Below, piece by piece: positions 1 through 11,830 of a stretch of DNA of 64,000 bases (its first letter is position 1; each line of letters begins with the position of its first letter). The notes below the pieces were generated by a model. It was not told where the DNA came from. It made no database searches and saw only the letters and a program-made list of their open reading frames with translations. The DNA is from Zanthoxylum bungeanum (taxonomy: Eukaryota > Streptophyta > Magnoliopsida > Sapindales > Rutaceae): assembly GCA_019454045.1 (NCBI GenBank), contig SKCR01035541.1, forward strand, positions 234,972 to 298,971. The letters are read 5' to 3'. Made by a program: the position numbers and the translations under genes.

Positions 1-59
1 CGGTCAGGATCAAATTAAAAGACAAAAATATGAATTTCGAGATGATAAAAGATAAATAA

Positions 60-127
60 ATATATATATATATATACATTAAAATATGTGTTTTTTTTTT
101 TATCTTTTAATATATATATATATATAT
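60..127. repeat. TA microsatellites around a poly-T run
   Basis: Two runs of alternating TA flank a run of T. This is simple sequence with no coding sign. Confidence 0.8.
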
Positions 128-140
128 AAAGAATCACCAA

Positions 141-425
141 ATGGGATCATTGGATTCTGAAACATTGTAGAATTTGGACCTACTAGAATAATAAAGCAGC
201 CAGCTAGGTACTTTCCTCGACATTATAATTTGTTTGGAAGATTTCATTCAAAGTTTTCAAACATCCTTTTTGTTAAAAGTGGATTAGTTTATAATTTGCA
301 TTGGACTTGTTAGGCTGTGATGATTTTCAATCAAGATTTGGAAGAGTATTTTTGCTTAATTAGCCTTTAATTTAACTGTTAAGCGAATCATGTAAATGAA
401 ACATTTAATACACATCCTTAATATA
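141..425. repeat. Left copy of a dispersed local duplication
   Basis: This stretch aligns by eye with 55571-55825. Shared blocks include aaatgggat, ctgaaacatt, a stretch reading tttgtttrgaagattt, gttaaaagtggatt, and caagatttggaag followed by gtattttt. No coding potential is seen. The other copy lies just downstream of the phosphatase pseudogene, so both may be 3' flanks of an old tandem gene duplication. That origin is inference. Confidence 0.7.
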
Positions 426-841
426 TAATGTTATAAATCCATGTTTAGAACTCCTTTTCAAAAAACGGTTTATAAGAAGCGAAAGCATATCATTATAAAA
501 AAAAAATTATCAAATTACCGACTGAATATCGATATATATTACAAAAATCATCGTTAAAAATAGTGATGGAATTTACCAATGGAATTTTTCTGTCACTAAA
601 GGGGATGCCGATTTATAGCGCCATAGAAAATCGATGTATTGCCGACGGAGAATTCTGAAGGTAAATTATTATTATTTTTTATTAGTATTATTATTTCATT
701 ATTTAATACTATTACTATTACAATTAATATTATATTCTTTATTACATATAATTTATTTTTCTTGATATTATATTTGTGAGTGTATATATATTGCATTATA
801 CTATAAGAAACTTCACTTTGCTTGGTGGCAACCAGCCACTC
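426..841. other. AT-rich intergenic sequence, no gene
   Basis: No gene is supported. Around 560-660 the sequence has motifs such as gatggaattt and tctgtcactaaa that resemble subterminal repeats of CACTA transposons, but no CACTA terminus is visible, so it is left unassigned. Confidence 0.5.
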
Positions 842-845
842 TTAG

Positions 846-1001
846 GGTGCGTTCGATAGAAAGTATTGTGAGAGAGTATAAGCCAACTTATAAGATAGGG
901 AACGAACGCTAGAGTATAAGTTAGTGTCAAAAAATAAGATCATATTATGAGATTATAATTCTGTGAGTGTTAACATTGGCATTAAAGTAGGTGTTTGGCA
1001 G
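846..1001. mobile_element. Possible left half of a MITE disrupted by the hAT insertion
   Basis: The stretch begins gggtgcgttcgatagaaag. Across the hAT insertion, 53943 to about 53990 ends in the roughly complementary ggtctatcaaac. The inner parts also pair: gagtgttaacattggc near 976 against aatgttaacgctc near 53958. If the hAT element is removed, the halves form an imperfect palindrome of about 200 bp. A Tourist- or hAT-type MITE is possible. The match is imperfect and the family is unknown. Confidence 0.4.
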
Positions 1002-1474
1002 TAGGCTTGTACGCGGTTCAGTTACGGTTGACAATTATAACCGAACCGTACGATTTACGGTTCAACCTACGTTTCAGTCTACGGTTCTGTTGGCTGAAAC
1101 CGCAACTGTAACTCTTTGGAACCGTAATTAATTTTTTTAATAAAATAAAATAATTTAAAATGTATAAAATAATAAAAATTTAAAGATTTACTAAACCATA
1201 TATGGATGATTGATAGAACATTAGAAAATGTTAAATTAATTAATTTATTATTTTTAAAAAAAAAACTTGCGCTTAATTAAGCTACATACGTATCCTCTTA
1301 GGGTGTAGATGAATCAAAGTTCACGTAATTCTGTTACATTTTATTTTTAATAATTTATCTCATTTATATTTTATTCATCATCATCCGGGGAATGCGATCT
1401 GATCGTTGAGCCTTCGGTATTAGTTATGTCTGTGTTATCACACAAATCTTCTAAAGTCTCCAGCAGATTTTCTT

Positions 1475-3413
1475 ATTGACGACGATCCGTCATACACCAA
1501 TCGTCAAGACACATTTGAGCTTCTAACATCTTTGGTTTCAACCTTGATCTTCTGTCTTCAAGCGTACTAAAATCATGCTCAACAGATACATTTGATATCA
1601 GTGCCGCTAATACCTCTCTTGCAATCACGGACATGACTAGAAACAATCCTTGATGTTTTTTCCACCAATCAAGGGTAAGAAGCTGCTCAACTACAAAAGC
1701 ATGTTGAGGAAACTCGAAATTTATCGTTAGATATATATTAATTTCTGAATTAGTAGTGTTGGTACTGGTGGACTTAGATTTTTTACTCCACTGCATTAAC
1801 AAACTTCTACCAGCATGAAGCTTAAATTGTTCAGTTGGTGCATTCATAAGTTTTATGGTATCATCTATTTGAATATTATATCTACTTATATAATCATTGT
1901 ATAACTCAATTAAAGTTCCCATAATAGTATCAACAATTGAAGAAACAATCACTATGACCTAATAAAGTATAATGATTTTGTAAAATATTTTCCAAATCTT
2001 ATATTTTAAACCTTGGATCCGAAAAAAAAAAAACATGATAAAGTAATAGTATTTCTATGTAATAATTAATCCATTTTCGACTCCTCGAGGAAACAAATTC
2101 TGTTATTGCGAAAGTAGGATCATCAAAGTCAGCATTGTTATGATCATCAAAGTCATCGTTGTTAGGATCAGATAATGCCCCAACAATATCAAGATTTGTA
2201 CACCACTTAAAATATCTGTAGTATCATTAAAAAACTTTTAAAATTTCTACCATTTTTTAATAAACTTACCCAATGACTGAAATATAAAACTACATCATAT
2301 TAATAGTGAGCAATAAATGAACATAATAAATATTTATATGCAAAACTTTCATTAAGTAAAAAATAAGTAGAATTTCAACGAGTTGTATAATCACGGCCGA
2401 ATTTATTTGGTCTAGCACCATTTTTCTTATAAAAATTATATCATTCTCTTCTAATTTTAGAATATGACCAAATTAAATTAATTGCTTGTTTAATAGGTGC
2501 AATATGAGAATTTAAAGATTTTAAATCATCTTATACATATAAATTCAAAATATAACATGCACATCGAACATGAAAAAATATACCTCCTAAATTTTGTTGG
2601 AAAATAACTTTAGTTTCATTAATTGATGCGATATTAACCGATGCATTATCAAATACAATAGTTATAACTTTTAATCCATAATCTTGTAAAATATTACAAA
2701 TTAGTACGTAAATATTATGTGCAGTGTGTGCTTCATAAAAAAGATGAAATATAATAATTCTTTTTTGAATAAATAATGAATCATCAATCTAATGACATGT
2801 CACACCTATGTATGAATGTGAATGTCAATGATCACTCCAAATGTCACTACATATAGAAACACGACCTTTAAGTTTAAAAAATAATTATCTTAAATAATTT
2901 TGACATTTTGCATACAAATCCATCAATCTTCTTTTACATGTCATTTTAGAAAGTCTACATGCAGCTTGATTCAAATTTGCATGTATTAAACCAGTAAAAA
3001 TTATTTTTCCCTAAAAGTACATGTTAAATGTTTCATAACAATAAATTTAGTTAAATTATATTTTCAACGAGATTCTTTATATTTAAATAATTTAGTAAAA
3101 GAAGAATAACCTAAACCAAAAGTAGAAAACATGGTCATTTGTATTTGTGTTATATCAATCTCAAACTCATCTTTATGATTACTCTTCATATGACCCATTA
3201 TACATCCATACCCATGATGTGTTTGTATATTTTTCCAAAATAATTACAGACATTAGTCTTCTCACCAGTGATATCATTCACGACCAGAGTGAAATATTTT
3301 ATCAATATTTCAGAACCCCGATTTTTCACTTGATGACATGTAGTCGTTTCGTCGGTCTGTTGAATGGTGGTAGTCTCGTTCTCAGAAATATTAGGGTTAT
3401 CTGATGAGGTTGC
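1475..3413 (-). pseudogene. hAT transposase, BED zinc-finger type, decayed
   Basis: Reading on the minus strand, the N-terminal part (about 3220-3413) resembles a BED zinc finger, with YFTLVVNDITGEKTNVCNYF; the second zinc cysteine is F. Around 2640-2690 is IVFDNASVNIASINETK, matching the catalytic-core block of RICESLEEPER proteins, followed by a CACYILNL segment. Around 2360-2410 is YTTRWNSTYFLL, another conserved hAT block. The C-terminal 159-residue open stretch (1473-1952) carries the hAT dimerisation region, with AALISNVSVEHDFSTLEDRR. Stops and frameshifts separate these blocks and no start codon is preserved. The protein would have cut and pasted the element. Identification is firm; function is lost. 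Confidence 0.85.
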
Positions 3414-3869
3414 CTTTATAATGAATGTATGGAAATTGAGAGAATTGGAAAAATATTGAGAATTTGAGATAATGAAATTGAGATAAATATAATTGAGAAA
3501 AAAATAAAGAGATTTGAGACTTTGAGAGTAATTGAATATATGAGAAATTAAGAGAGTGTAGAGAATAAATTGTTTGTGATTTTGGAAAATGAATTAAGGG
3601 GATATTTATAAATTTTTCTGATTTTTTGTGATGCCTAAAATGCCCACAAAATATAGTTGTTAGGAGCGGCAATTTAAGGATTTTTATTATTTTTATTATT
3701 AATATTTTGATTTTTATTAATTATTTAGAAAAATAGTCGTTGCTTTCAATTTGAGCCCAACGACTTTTTTTTTATTTGAGCAACGTCTCAAATCAAATAA
3801 TCGTTCAACCGTAACGGTTATAATAGCAACTGTTACGGTTGGCTAACGATTGAAATCATAACTGTAACG

Positions 3870-4579
3870 TGTACGGGCCTAATTTGGGCTAAGGGCATTT
3901 TTGACTTTTCACTTCAGGCCCTATATCAAATGTGCCCCAATCCCCCTAACAGTTCCCAAAATAGACTCAGGCCCTAATTGCCTTCTCAGGCCCACGCACA
4001 AAGAGAGGCCCAACACTCATCTCCCGTCAGTCTAAAAGACCCAAAACCCGCAGGCAAAGCCCATTTTTGTAAGCCTATATTGGTCCAAGTTGTTTCACAA
4101 GCCCATACCCAAGAAAATATCTTACCAAAATGGCATCCTAACTCATCATTTGCCAACCGACGAAACGCTTGGACTCATAACTCCCCTCTCATGGATCAGC
4201 CGTTTCCAGCATCCAATGGACAAATAATTAAATGTAATAAATATGCACACCTCTCAAGTGCATATAAATAGAAGAGGTAATCTACAAGGGAGAGGGAAGA
4301 AAAGCATTACAACCTTAAGCTTAGCCTTTCTCACCAGAACCTCCGACCCACCGCCCTCACGGTAACCTACAGGGATCAAGGTAATCTCTGACCTTGCTCC
4401 TCCTCCTACGATATTAACAACTCATTTCTACTACTGACTTGAGCGTCGGAGTGCCTATGACACCCACCACACCGGTGGGTAGATTCTCCACGCTCACTCT
4501 ATCTCTGTTTTGCAGGATCGCTAGTGCCCCAACCTACAAAATCTTGATTGTGGACCTCAGGTGAAAACCAACATCCATA
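3870..4579 (+). repeat. Gypsy-1 5' LTR
   Basis: About 710 bp. It matches 41096-41606 plus 53552-53751 along its length, including the segments gtacgggyctaatttgggct, cccacgcacaaagagaggcc and the end block with caccggtgggtagattctcc. The last bases are ccata, against ccaca in the 3' LTR. Divergence between the two LTRs is clear by eye, so the element is not young. Confidence 0.9.
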
Positions 4580-4580
4580 A

Positions 4581-4599
4581 TTTGGCACCTACCGTGGGG
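4581..4599 (+). other. Gypsy-1 primer-binding site
   Basis: The sequence tttggcacctaccgtgggg directly follows the LTR. It differs slightly from the same site in Gypsy-2 (tttggcgcccaccatgg). The TGGCGCC-type core is usual for plant gypsy elements. The tRNA was not assigned. Confidence 0.7.
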
Positions 4600-4655
4600 C
4601 CTTAGCGATTTATAGCGAACAAGCATTTATTCAGTCTACGGGTGCAAACATAACT

Positions 4656-6190
4656 ATGGCTTCGAGAAACGAGCAACCAGATCATCTGGCTAGCCAATTA
4701 GCCGTCCTCCAAGAACGACTGTGAGTTTTGGAAGAAGAAAATTCGGCCATGAAGAGTTCCAATACCAACCGCCAAAGACAATTGGAACATATTTCATCCA
4801 CTTCCAGACAAAGAGGAATTCCGGACCCCCCAATCGCCCAGACCTTCGATCCAACTTGATGGAGACATTCAATAATGAAGTAGATGACATTCCCCCATCT
4901 GAAGATCACCCACCCAGTCAAGGAAGGAATCAACACATCCCGCCAGTCAATCAGACACAGCATACCACTTCAACCATGCGCAAGGAGATTGAGGAATTCA
5001 AATAGGTAATTCTATCCAACCTGTCAGGCGTCAGACTACCTCAAAAGAAAAACAGAGCAGGTACAATCTCAGATACCTATTTTCTAGGAGCAATCAATTC
5101 CGTCGAACTTCCATGAAAGTTCAGTCCACCCGATATGAAGTTGTAAGACGACCATATAATTCACTACAAGTATAAGATGATGTCCACAGGCCTGGCTCCA
5201 CATCAAATGGAGGATGGTATGTGTCGAGGGTTCAGTGAGACATTGGGGGCCCGTCCGTCACATGGTTTATCAACCTACCATATCGGTCGATTGGGTCATA
5301 CCAATAATTGGCTGACAAGTTAGTGGAACACTTCGTTAGCTCTTGCAAACTTGAGAAGACCACAGAAGACCTCAACGTCATACAATAACGGAGGGGAGAA
5401 TCTCTGCGAAACTACGTGGCACGCTTCAATAAGGAAAAAATCACTATCCCGGTCCTCCATCAGCCGACGGCAGTGGAAGCCTTTAGGAATGGGTTGATGG
5501 ATGACATCAGGCTCTACAAGAAGTTGACCAAAAACCGGTGCTACACTATGGATCAAGCAATGGCCAGGGCTAGAACAGAAATTAGATGGGAAAAAGATAA
5601 AAGGAACAAAAACAGAGAGAGTTTTTCCAGTCTATAAGGGGAGAAGACGACATACCCATCCAAACGACCGAAAGAATTTGGTAGGAGAGGTCAGCAGTCA
5701 GTCGACCAAATAACTTATCGATGGAGGGATCTTCGTCCTCTTGACATGGGCTTCAGTCGCAGACCATCTTCACTCAACAGTAGAGAGAAAGCTCCTTATG
5801 GCACCCCCAGACTCCCAGACTATAACTTCACCGTATCACCGGGTGAACTTGTCTCGGTCCTCAAGTAGATGGGAAGCGAAGTAAAATGGCCTCCACGCTC
5901 CAAGGAAGGCTTTTCGAAGAAAGACACTAGTAGGTGATGCGAATTCCACTGGGAATATGGTCATACGCAGCCGATTGTGTAGCACTAAGATTGGAAATTT
6001 TGGAGTTGCTGAACAAATGCCATTTGAAAGCCTGCTCACAGAGAAAGAGAAAACAATCATAACAATGAGAGACGACAGAGGAGAACAAAAAGATGGACCA
6101 TTACCACCCCCACCAATAAATAAAACTGTCAACTTCATCTCAGGGGGATCAGAAGTCAGTGGGAACTCATATTCCGCGGCCAAGTGACAC
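4656..6190 (+). pseudogene. Gypsy-1 gag, broken
   Basis: A methionine at 4656 opens MASRNEQPDHLASQLAVLQE, closely like the gag start of Gypsy-2 at 9866. Stops interrupt the frame soon after. A later open block (5416-5637) reads ARFNKEKITIPVLHQPTAVE and continues with AFRNGLMDDIRLYKKLT, a typical gypsy capsid domain found in Tat and related lineages. Gag would form the virus-like particle. Several frames are needed to follow it and no full-length product is possible. Confidence 0.75.
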
Positions 6191-6196
6191 ACCAGG

Positions 6197-8590
6197 ATGG
6201 CAACTACTGTCGCATCGCCTTCCTCGGTGATGATAGTGGGCGACTACACCGACTTGGCAATTGAATTCAATGACGATAGAAATTCCAGTGATAAAAATCC
6301 CCATCATGACGCATTGGTGATATCCTTGCAAGTGGCCAACTTCATGATCAAGAGAGTGCTAGTCGACACAGGGTGATCAGCCAACATCGTCTTCTTAACC
6401 GTCCTCACTGACATGGGAGGAGGATTGGAGAAAATAAATCATCGATCGACGGTCTTGATTGGCTTCAGCGAGAATAAAAATTCACATTGGGGGAAATCTC
6501 TCTTCCAGTATATGCAGGCGAGGTCAACTGAATAACCATCTTTCTGGTACTGGAATGCCATTCGGCCTACAACCTGATAATGAGACGACCATGGATTCAC
6601 GAAATGAGGGCGGTCTCGTCTACCTATCACCAGGTGTTGAAGTTCCCCACCAAATGGGGTGTCCAAGAAATCAAAGGAGACCAACTTGCTTCCAGAAGTT
6701 GCTACCAAACGACCCTGAAAGTAAAATCCCAGTCAGCATAGCAATTATAGGAGGGATCTAGTCGAATCAACCCTGACTCTCCCAAAGTGGAAGAGCTCGA
6801 TGAGTTCCAAATCCACCCACTCTACCCAGACCATAAAGCCCAAGTAGGGGCCCACCTCGATCCCGCGCTACGCGCCGAATTGATTGATTTCTTTAAAGAG
6901 CGACGCGACAGTTTCGCTTGGTCCCATGAAGATATAACATGAATAGACCCATATATGATTACCCACGAGCTACATGTGGATCCAGACTACCTACCTATCA
7001 AACAAAAGAGGAGGAAGTTCGCTCCAGAAAGGAACCGAGTCATCGACGAGGAAATTCAAAAGTTATTGGAAAATGGGGCCATTAGAGAGGTCCAGTACCC
7101 GGAATGACTTGCTAACGTTGTGGTAGTACGTAAAAAGAATGGAAAATGGCGAGTCTGTATTGATTTCATAGACTTGAACAAAGCTTGCCTGAAATATTCT
7201 TACCCACTCCCCTGAATCGACTCGATGGTTGATGTTACAGCTGGGCATGAATTGCTAAGTTCCATGGACGCGTATTCAGGCTACAACCAAATCCTCATGC
7301 ACCCTAACGACCAGGAAAAAAAGGCATTTGTCACAAATAGAGGAATCTACTGTTATAAGGTAATGTCATTCAGACTTAAGAATGTTGGGGCCACCTATCA
7401 ACCCATTTGTCAACAAAATATTCTCCCACCAAATTGGAAAAACTATGGAATTCTACATTGATGACATGTTGGTAAAATCGTTGCAATCTAGACAACACTT
7501 AGAACACTTTGGGGAGGCATTCAACGTGATGATGAAGTACAGAATGAAGTTAAATCCCACCAAGTGCGCATTCGGAGTAGCCTCAGGGAAATTTCTTAGA
7601 TATCTAGTCACTCGACACGACATTGAAGCCAACCCGGAGCAGATAAAATCCATCCTCGACATTCCTTCCCCAACAAACCCAAAAGAAGTCATGAGACTTG
7701 CGGGGAGGATCGTCGTTCTAAACAGGTTCATCTTCAAGTCTTCTGATAAAAGTTTCTTGTTTTTCTCCACCCTCAGGAAGACAAAGAATTTTGAATGGAC
7801 CATAGCCTGCGAAGAGGCCTTAAAAAGACTCAAAGAATAATTGACCACACCACCTCTTCTGTCCAAGTCAGTCGACAGTGAAAGGTTATTCCTCTACCTT
7901 TGAGTCTCAGGACAAGCGGTCAGCGCTATACTGATTAATGAAGAATGATGGCAGCAACTCTCAGTCTACTATATAAGTAAAGCTTTATTTGATCCGGAGA
8001 CACGATACACTCAAATGGAAAAATTGGTTCTTGCCCTAGTAACGGCGGCGCTGAGGCTACGTCCCTACTTTCAGGGTCATCCAATAACCGTTTACACCAC
8101 CTACCCACTGAGGAGCATACGTCACAAGCCCGAACTCTCTAGCATACTGACCAAATGGGCTGTTGAACTTGGAGAATATGACATCACGTATCAGCCACGA
8201 ATCACCATCAAATCTCAAGCTCTTGCAGATTTTATGGCAGACTTCAGTCACAACCTACAAGCCGATGCCGAAAAAGAGGTGCATTGTATCCAGACTACTG
8301 ATATATGGAAACTTGCAGTTGACGGATCATCCAGCAGACGTGGCTCCGGATTAGGAGTTGTGATCACTACTCCTACAAGCGACACCATACAACAAACAAT
8401 TAAATGTGGCTTCAAGACCACCAACAATGAGGCCGAGTACGAAGCCTTGATAGCCGGATTAACACTGGTTAAGGAATTATGAGCGAAAAGGGTTGATGCG
8501 ACATCAGATTCTCAATGGAAGCCTACTTATCGAAGGTGAAAGAGATCCAGTCAACACTAGAATCTTTTGTAATCTCCCAAATTTCCAGAA
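6197..8590 (+). pseudogene. Gypsy-1 pol, part 1: protease, reverse transcriptase, RNase H and start of second RNase H
   Basis: The protease motif is VLVDTG near 6358, followed at once by a stop. Reverse transcriptase runs from about 6840 to 7840, with HELHVDPDYLPIKQKRRKF, WRVCIDFIDLNKACLK, SSMDAYSGYNQI and the catalytic YIDDM at 7453-7467; there are stops and a frameshift near 7440. The connecting RNase H lies at about 7850-8250 and includes ISKALFDPETRYTQMEKLVL. A second RNase H begins near 8310 with LAVDGSSSRRGSGLGVVI and TTNNEAEYEALIAG, the additional archaeal-type RNase H known from Tat elements. The gene is cut at 8595 by Copia-A and resumes at 32900. Confidence 0.9.
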
Positions 8591-8595
8591 CATAG

Positions 8596-9067
8596 TGTTA
8601 GGGTTGGTCCTCTGAGCACCCATTTCTTATGTATTTCCCTGTAAATACTCTTGTATATATTTTATTAATGAATAAAATAAACAGTTTCTGTAATATAAAT
8701 TCTTTTATTATATGGAAAAGACTTAAATGACTATAGAGTGATTGGTTATGATACAGTTGCAAAAGTGTCGCAATTGACATTGAGTAGCATCATAACAATA
8801 TCATTCTCTAACTGTTCCTGGTCAAGGTTTATAATTACTTGGTCAGTAAGTAAACCCGCTGAGACTGGTACGTGTCATATATTAGAATGTTGGATTCTAA
8901 TGGTTTCTCAATGAACCATGAGTCTCGGGAGACTCATATAGACACGTAGGTATTTATATCGGATAAACATTAAACGACTCACTAAAGATTCTTAATAGAT
9001 GGTACACAAACGTCAATAAGAATCTTTTCGGGTTGAGTGAGCATAGTGATCCTTCAACTTGAGATAC
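8596..9067 (+). repeat. Copia-A 5' LTR, first 472 bp only
   Basis: This matches the start of the 3' LTR at 30473 through ccttcaacttgagatac. There it is cut by Gypsy-2. The 3' LTR continues cactgtggatg at this point, but the rest of this 5' LTR is not found in the window. Confidence 0.9.
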
Positions 9068-9782
9068 TGTACGGGCCAAATTTAGTCCAAGGGTAATTTC
9101 GACCTTTTTACTTCGGGCCCAATACTAGAAGCACCCTGAAACCCCCAGCATGGATCCAAGCCCAAGTTACCATCACAGATTCGTACTAATGGAACTCTCA
9201 AGGATTGGTGTATATGAAGGCCCAGAGATCCACAAACCCAGGCCCAATAAAATACCATACGCCCAAACCATAATCGGGGCTCACCCCACGCCAGTCCATA
9301 TAACGCCCAAGCTCATAAACACCATTTATAACCCATCCGTTCCAGCCTACAACGAGCAAAACACAGTAATTGCACCTCATGAAATCGGCTGTTACCAACA
9401 CCCAACAGACGAGCAATCAAGTGCAGTAAATATATATACCACGAAAGTGTGTATATAAGAGAAGAATGACCATGAGTAAGGGTGATTGAAGCTTTCCATC
9501 TGATAGCCTTAGAACATTCTCTCCTGAATACGCATAACCGTTATCCTACCACCCTCACGGCATCATAAGGGGATCAAGGTAATATCTGCCCTTGCTCCTC
9601 ATCCTACGGTGTTCATAACTCATTTCTTCTACTGACTTGGGTGTCGGAGTGCCTACGGCATCCACCACACCGGTGGGTAGACCCTCCCCGCTCACCATAC
9701 CTTCTTTGTTTTGCAGGATCGCCAGTGCCCCTTACTCTACGAAATCTTGATTGTGGACCTCGGCCGAAATCTAGCATCTACA
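9068..9782 (+). repeat. Gypsy-2 5' LTR
   Basis: About 715 bp, related to the Gypsy-1 LTR. Shared blocks are gggatcaaggtaat, ctactgacttg, gcgtcggagtgcc-like sequence, caccggtgggtaga, and ttttgcaggatcgc. It ends catctaca just before the primer site. Confidence 0.85.
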
Positions 9783-9783
9783 G

Positions 9784-9800
9784 TTTGGCGCCCACCATGG
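9784..9800 (+). other. Gypsy-2 primer-binding site
   Basis: The sequence tttggcgcccaccatgg directly follows the LTR and matches the Gypsy-1 site position. Confidence 0.7.
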
Positions 9801-9865
9801 GCCCCTAGCGATTTACAGCAAACAAGCCTTTATTCGGTCTACGATCCTTACGAACATAGCTACTC

Positions 9866-10256
9866 ATGTCTTCAAGCAGCGATCAGACATCAGATCATGT
9901 GGTCACTCAGTTGATCATTCTCCAAGAATGGCTACGAGTTTTAGAAGAGAAAAACTCAGTCATGCGAAACTTCCAACTCGAACCTCCAAAAGAAGTTAGA
10001 GCAAATTTCATATACTTCCCAACGACGCGGAGCTCCAAATCACCTCAACCGACTTACCATTCGATCCAACCTATTGGAGGCATTTAATAATATGGCAAGA
10101 GACAATCCTCCAACAGACAATCATCCACAACTACAAAAAAAAAGTCAACATATCACCATAATCGACCAAGCACAACAAACCCCGTCCACTATATACAAGG
10201 AAATGCAAGAGTTTAAAAAGGCAATTATGTCAAGCCTACCCGGTGTCCTGACATAA
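9866..10256 (+). pseudogene. Gypsy-2 gag, 5' part only
   Basis: The start at 9866 gives MSSSSDQTSDHVVTQLIILQ, matching the Gypsy-1 gag start. One frameshift near 10080 moves the reading to NNMARDNPPTDNHPQL and later EMQEFKKAIMSSLPGV. The capsid core seen in Gypsy-1 at 5416-5637 is absent; the frame ends where Gypsy-1 gag would still continue. It cannot make a working capsid. Confidence 0.75.
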
Positions 10257-10488
10257 TATAAAATACTTCATTCTTAGAAATCTTCCATTCTCTAGGATTG
10301 TCATCTGACTCATTTGTTCCATTCTTAATAAGAAATCCATTTACTTCAATCGACGTGTATAGACCATCACTTGAACCATTCTACACACTTCCTCCGGTCG
10401 ACATAAGAATACCCACGTAATCCCTCATCATACCCAATCAACCAAGAAGTATTCTCTATAATTGTCATATATTCGAGGCGACTTAGGG
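10257..10488 (+). other. Gypsy-2 spacer between gag remnant and tandem repeats
   Basis: No gene is seen. The later part already carries scattered copies of the ccagtcgac- or cgacat-type words that dominate the following repeats. Confidence 0.5.
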
Positions 10489-10975
10489 TGGTTACCATCT
10501 GCTCTAGACGACATAGATAAAATATCATCTCCTTCAGACTACATTATAGAATTTTCATCTCCTCTAGATAACATGAGAAGATTTTCATATTCTCCAGACA
10601 TCATGAATGGAACATCATCCACTCCAGAAGATATGGAAGGATCATCACCTCCTTTAAACGACGTGAAAAGATTACCATTTTCTCCATTCGACATTGATGG
10701 CATGACATCCTCTCCAGACGACGTGAAATATGAGATGAATGGATGGTTATCTTGTCCAGACGACATTGATGAATCTTAATCTCCTTCATAAGACATGATG
10801 AAATCGATGTTATCTTCTACAGTCGACATTAAAGGGGATTATCATCTCCTCTGGATGACTTGAAAGGATTACCATCTCCTCCAGACTACACGAAAAGTTT
10901 GTCATCTCCTCTAGAACACATGAAATGTTAGTCATCTCCTCCAGTCGACATGAAATGTTTGTTACTTAATTTCTA
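10489..10975 (+). repeat. 30-bp tandem repeat array in Gypsy-2
   Basis: About sixteen degenerate units of 30 bp, each with a core like catctcctccagacgacatg. Because 30 is a multiple of three, part of the array stays open (10462-10779) and reads as ten-residue repeats such as SSPLDNMRRF and SSTPEDMEGS. Whether this was ever translated is unknown; non-coding 3' tandem repeats are the simpler reading. Confidence 0.85.
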
Positions 10976-11524
10976 TATGAAATGTATGAATTACCATTAG
11001 CTCCAGACTATATAGGAGAACCTTCATCATATCTAGTAGAATGAAGAATTTCATAGGCCTTAATCGAGTCCAGTCGACCTCTTTAAGGTCTTGTAAAATA
11101 AGGAGTGGGTACCCTGTTGGACCTTCGTCGGGTCCATTCGACCGTACCCCTAGACCTTCATCAAGTCCAGACCTTCATAAAGATCTTGTAGAATGGAGAC
11201 TCTTATAGACCTTTATCAAGTTTAATGAGGTGACAGTGAATTCCCTACTGGATCTTTATCTGGTTCAATCGACCGTAGTTTCATGGATAAGATCCAGTCG
11301 ATTATAGACTTCATATACCTTAATATGGAGGAGCAAAGACTTCCTTGGACCTTCGACGGGTCCAGTCGGTAGTAGACTTTCATGTACTTTCATAAGGTAT
11401 AGTGGCACGAGCCAGTTGGTTTCATACCCACGAAAGAGAATAAGAAGGAAGCATGCAACCAAATTTTATACATGCATGAGGTGTGTCCAGTCCACGCTCG
11501 CTGATCATGAAGGAAGCATCCTAC
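10976..11524 (+). repeat. Degenerate ggtccagtcgac-type repeats
   Basis: Repeated phrases such as gaccttcgtcgggtcca, agtcgaccgtag and gtagaatg recur from about 11040 to 11400 at uneven spacing. They resemble the 3' repeats of Gypsy-1 at 39772-40880. From 11400 to 11524 nothing is recognised. Confidence 0.65.
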
Positions 11525-11830
11525 CAAGTGTAAGCCATAAAACTGTGTATTCGCGAAGAACAACCATAATATGAGCAAATTTGCTGACTTGCTCGGGTTT
11601 TACTCGATGAAGAGTGGTGAAGAGATTACCAGCTCGAAGAACAAGTTACAATGATGAAAGAAAGCCCAAGAGTTATCTATTACGTCACTGGAGAGGCCAA
11701 GAAGGCTGTAGAGAACTCACCATTCCTTGCGAGACTGATGAAGAATGATTATGAAATACTCTTCATGATGGAGAATGTGGTTGTCTCCGAAAAAATGGTA
11801 GACTATCTTTGCTGTTTGGTCACAGGGTTT
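11525..11830 (+). pseudogene. Captured HSP90 fragment
   Basis: The translation matches the middle and C-terminal part of cytosolic HSP90, an ATP-driven chaperone. Visible blocks are SKFADLLGFYSMKSGEEITS (near 11575), then after a frameshift EEQVTMMKES, then IYYVTGEAKKAVENSPFLAR (11690-11750) and YEILFM. It then jumps directly to VVVSEKMVDYLCCLVTG (ending about 11829), a block that in HSP90 lies well over a hundred residues further on. So it is a deleted, frameshifted fragment with no N-terminal ATPase domain. No intron is visible. The next captured gene begins at once. Confidence 0.85.

Noticed and set aside
560..660. CACTA transposon end
   Set aside because: Subterminal-like words are present but no CACTA terminus or transposase is visible.
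596..796. Open frame of 66 residues on the minus strand
   Set aside because: It is a chance frame in AT-rich sequence, mostly Ile and Asn, without homology.
3147..3404. Plus-strand open frame of 85 residues
   Set aside because: It is the shadow of the hAT transposase N-terminal region on the opposite strand.
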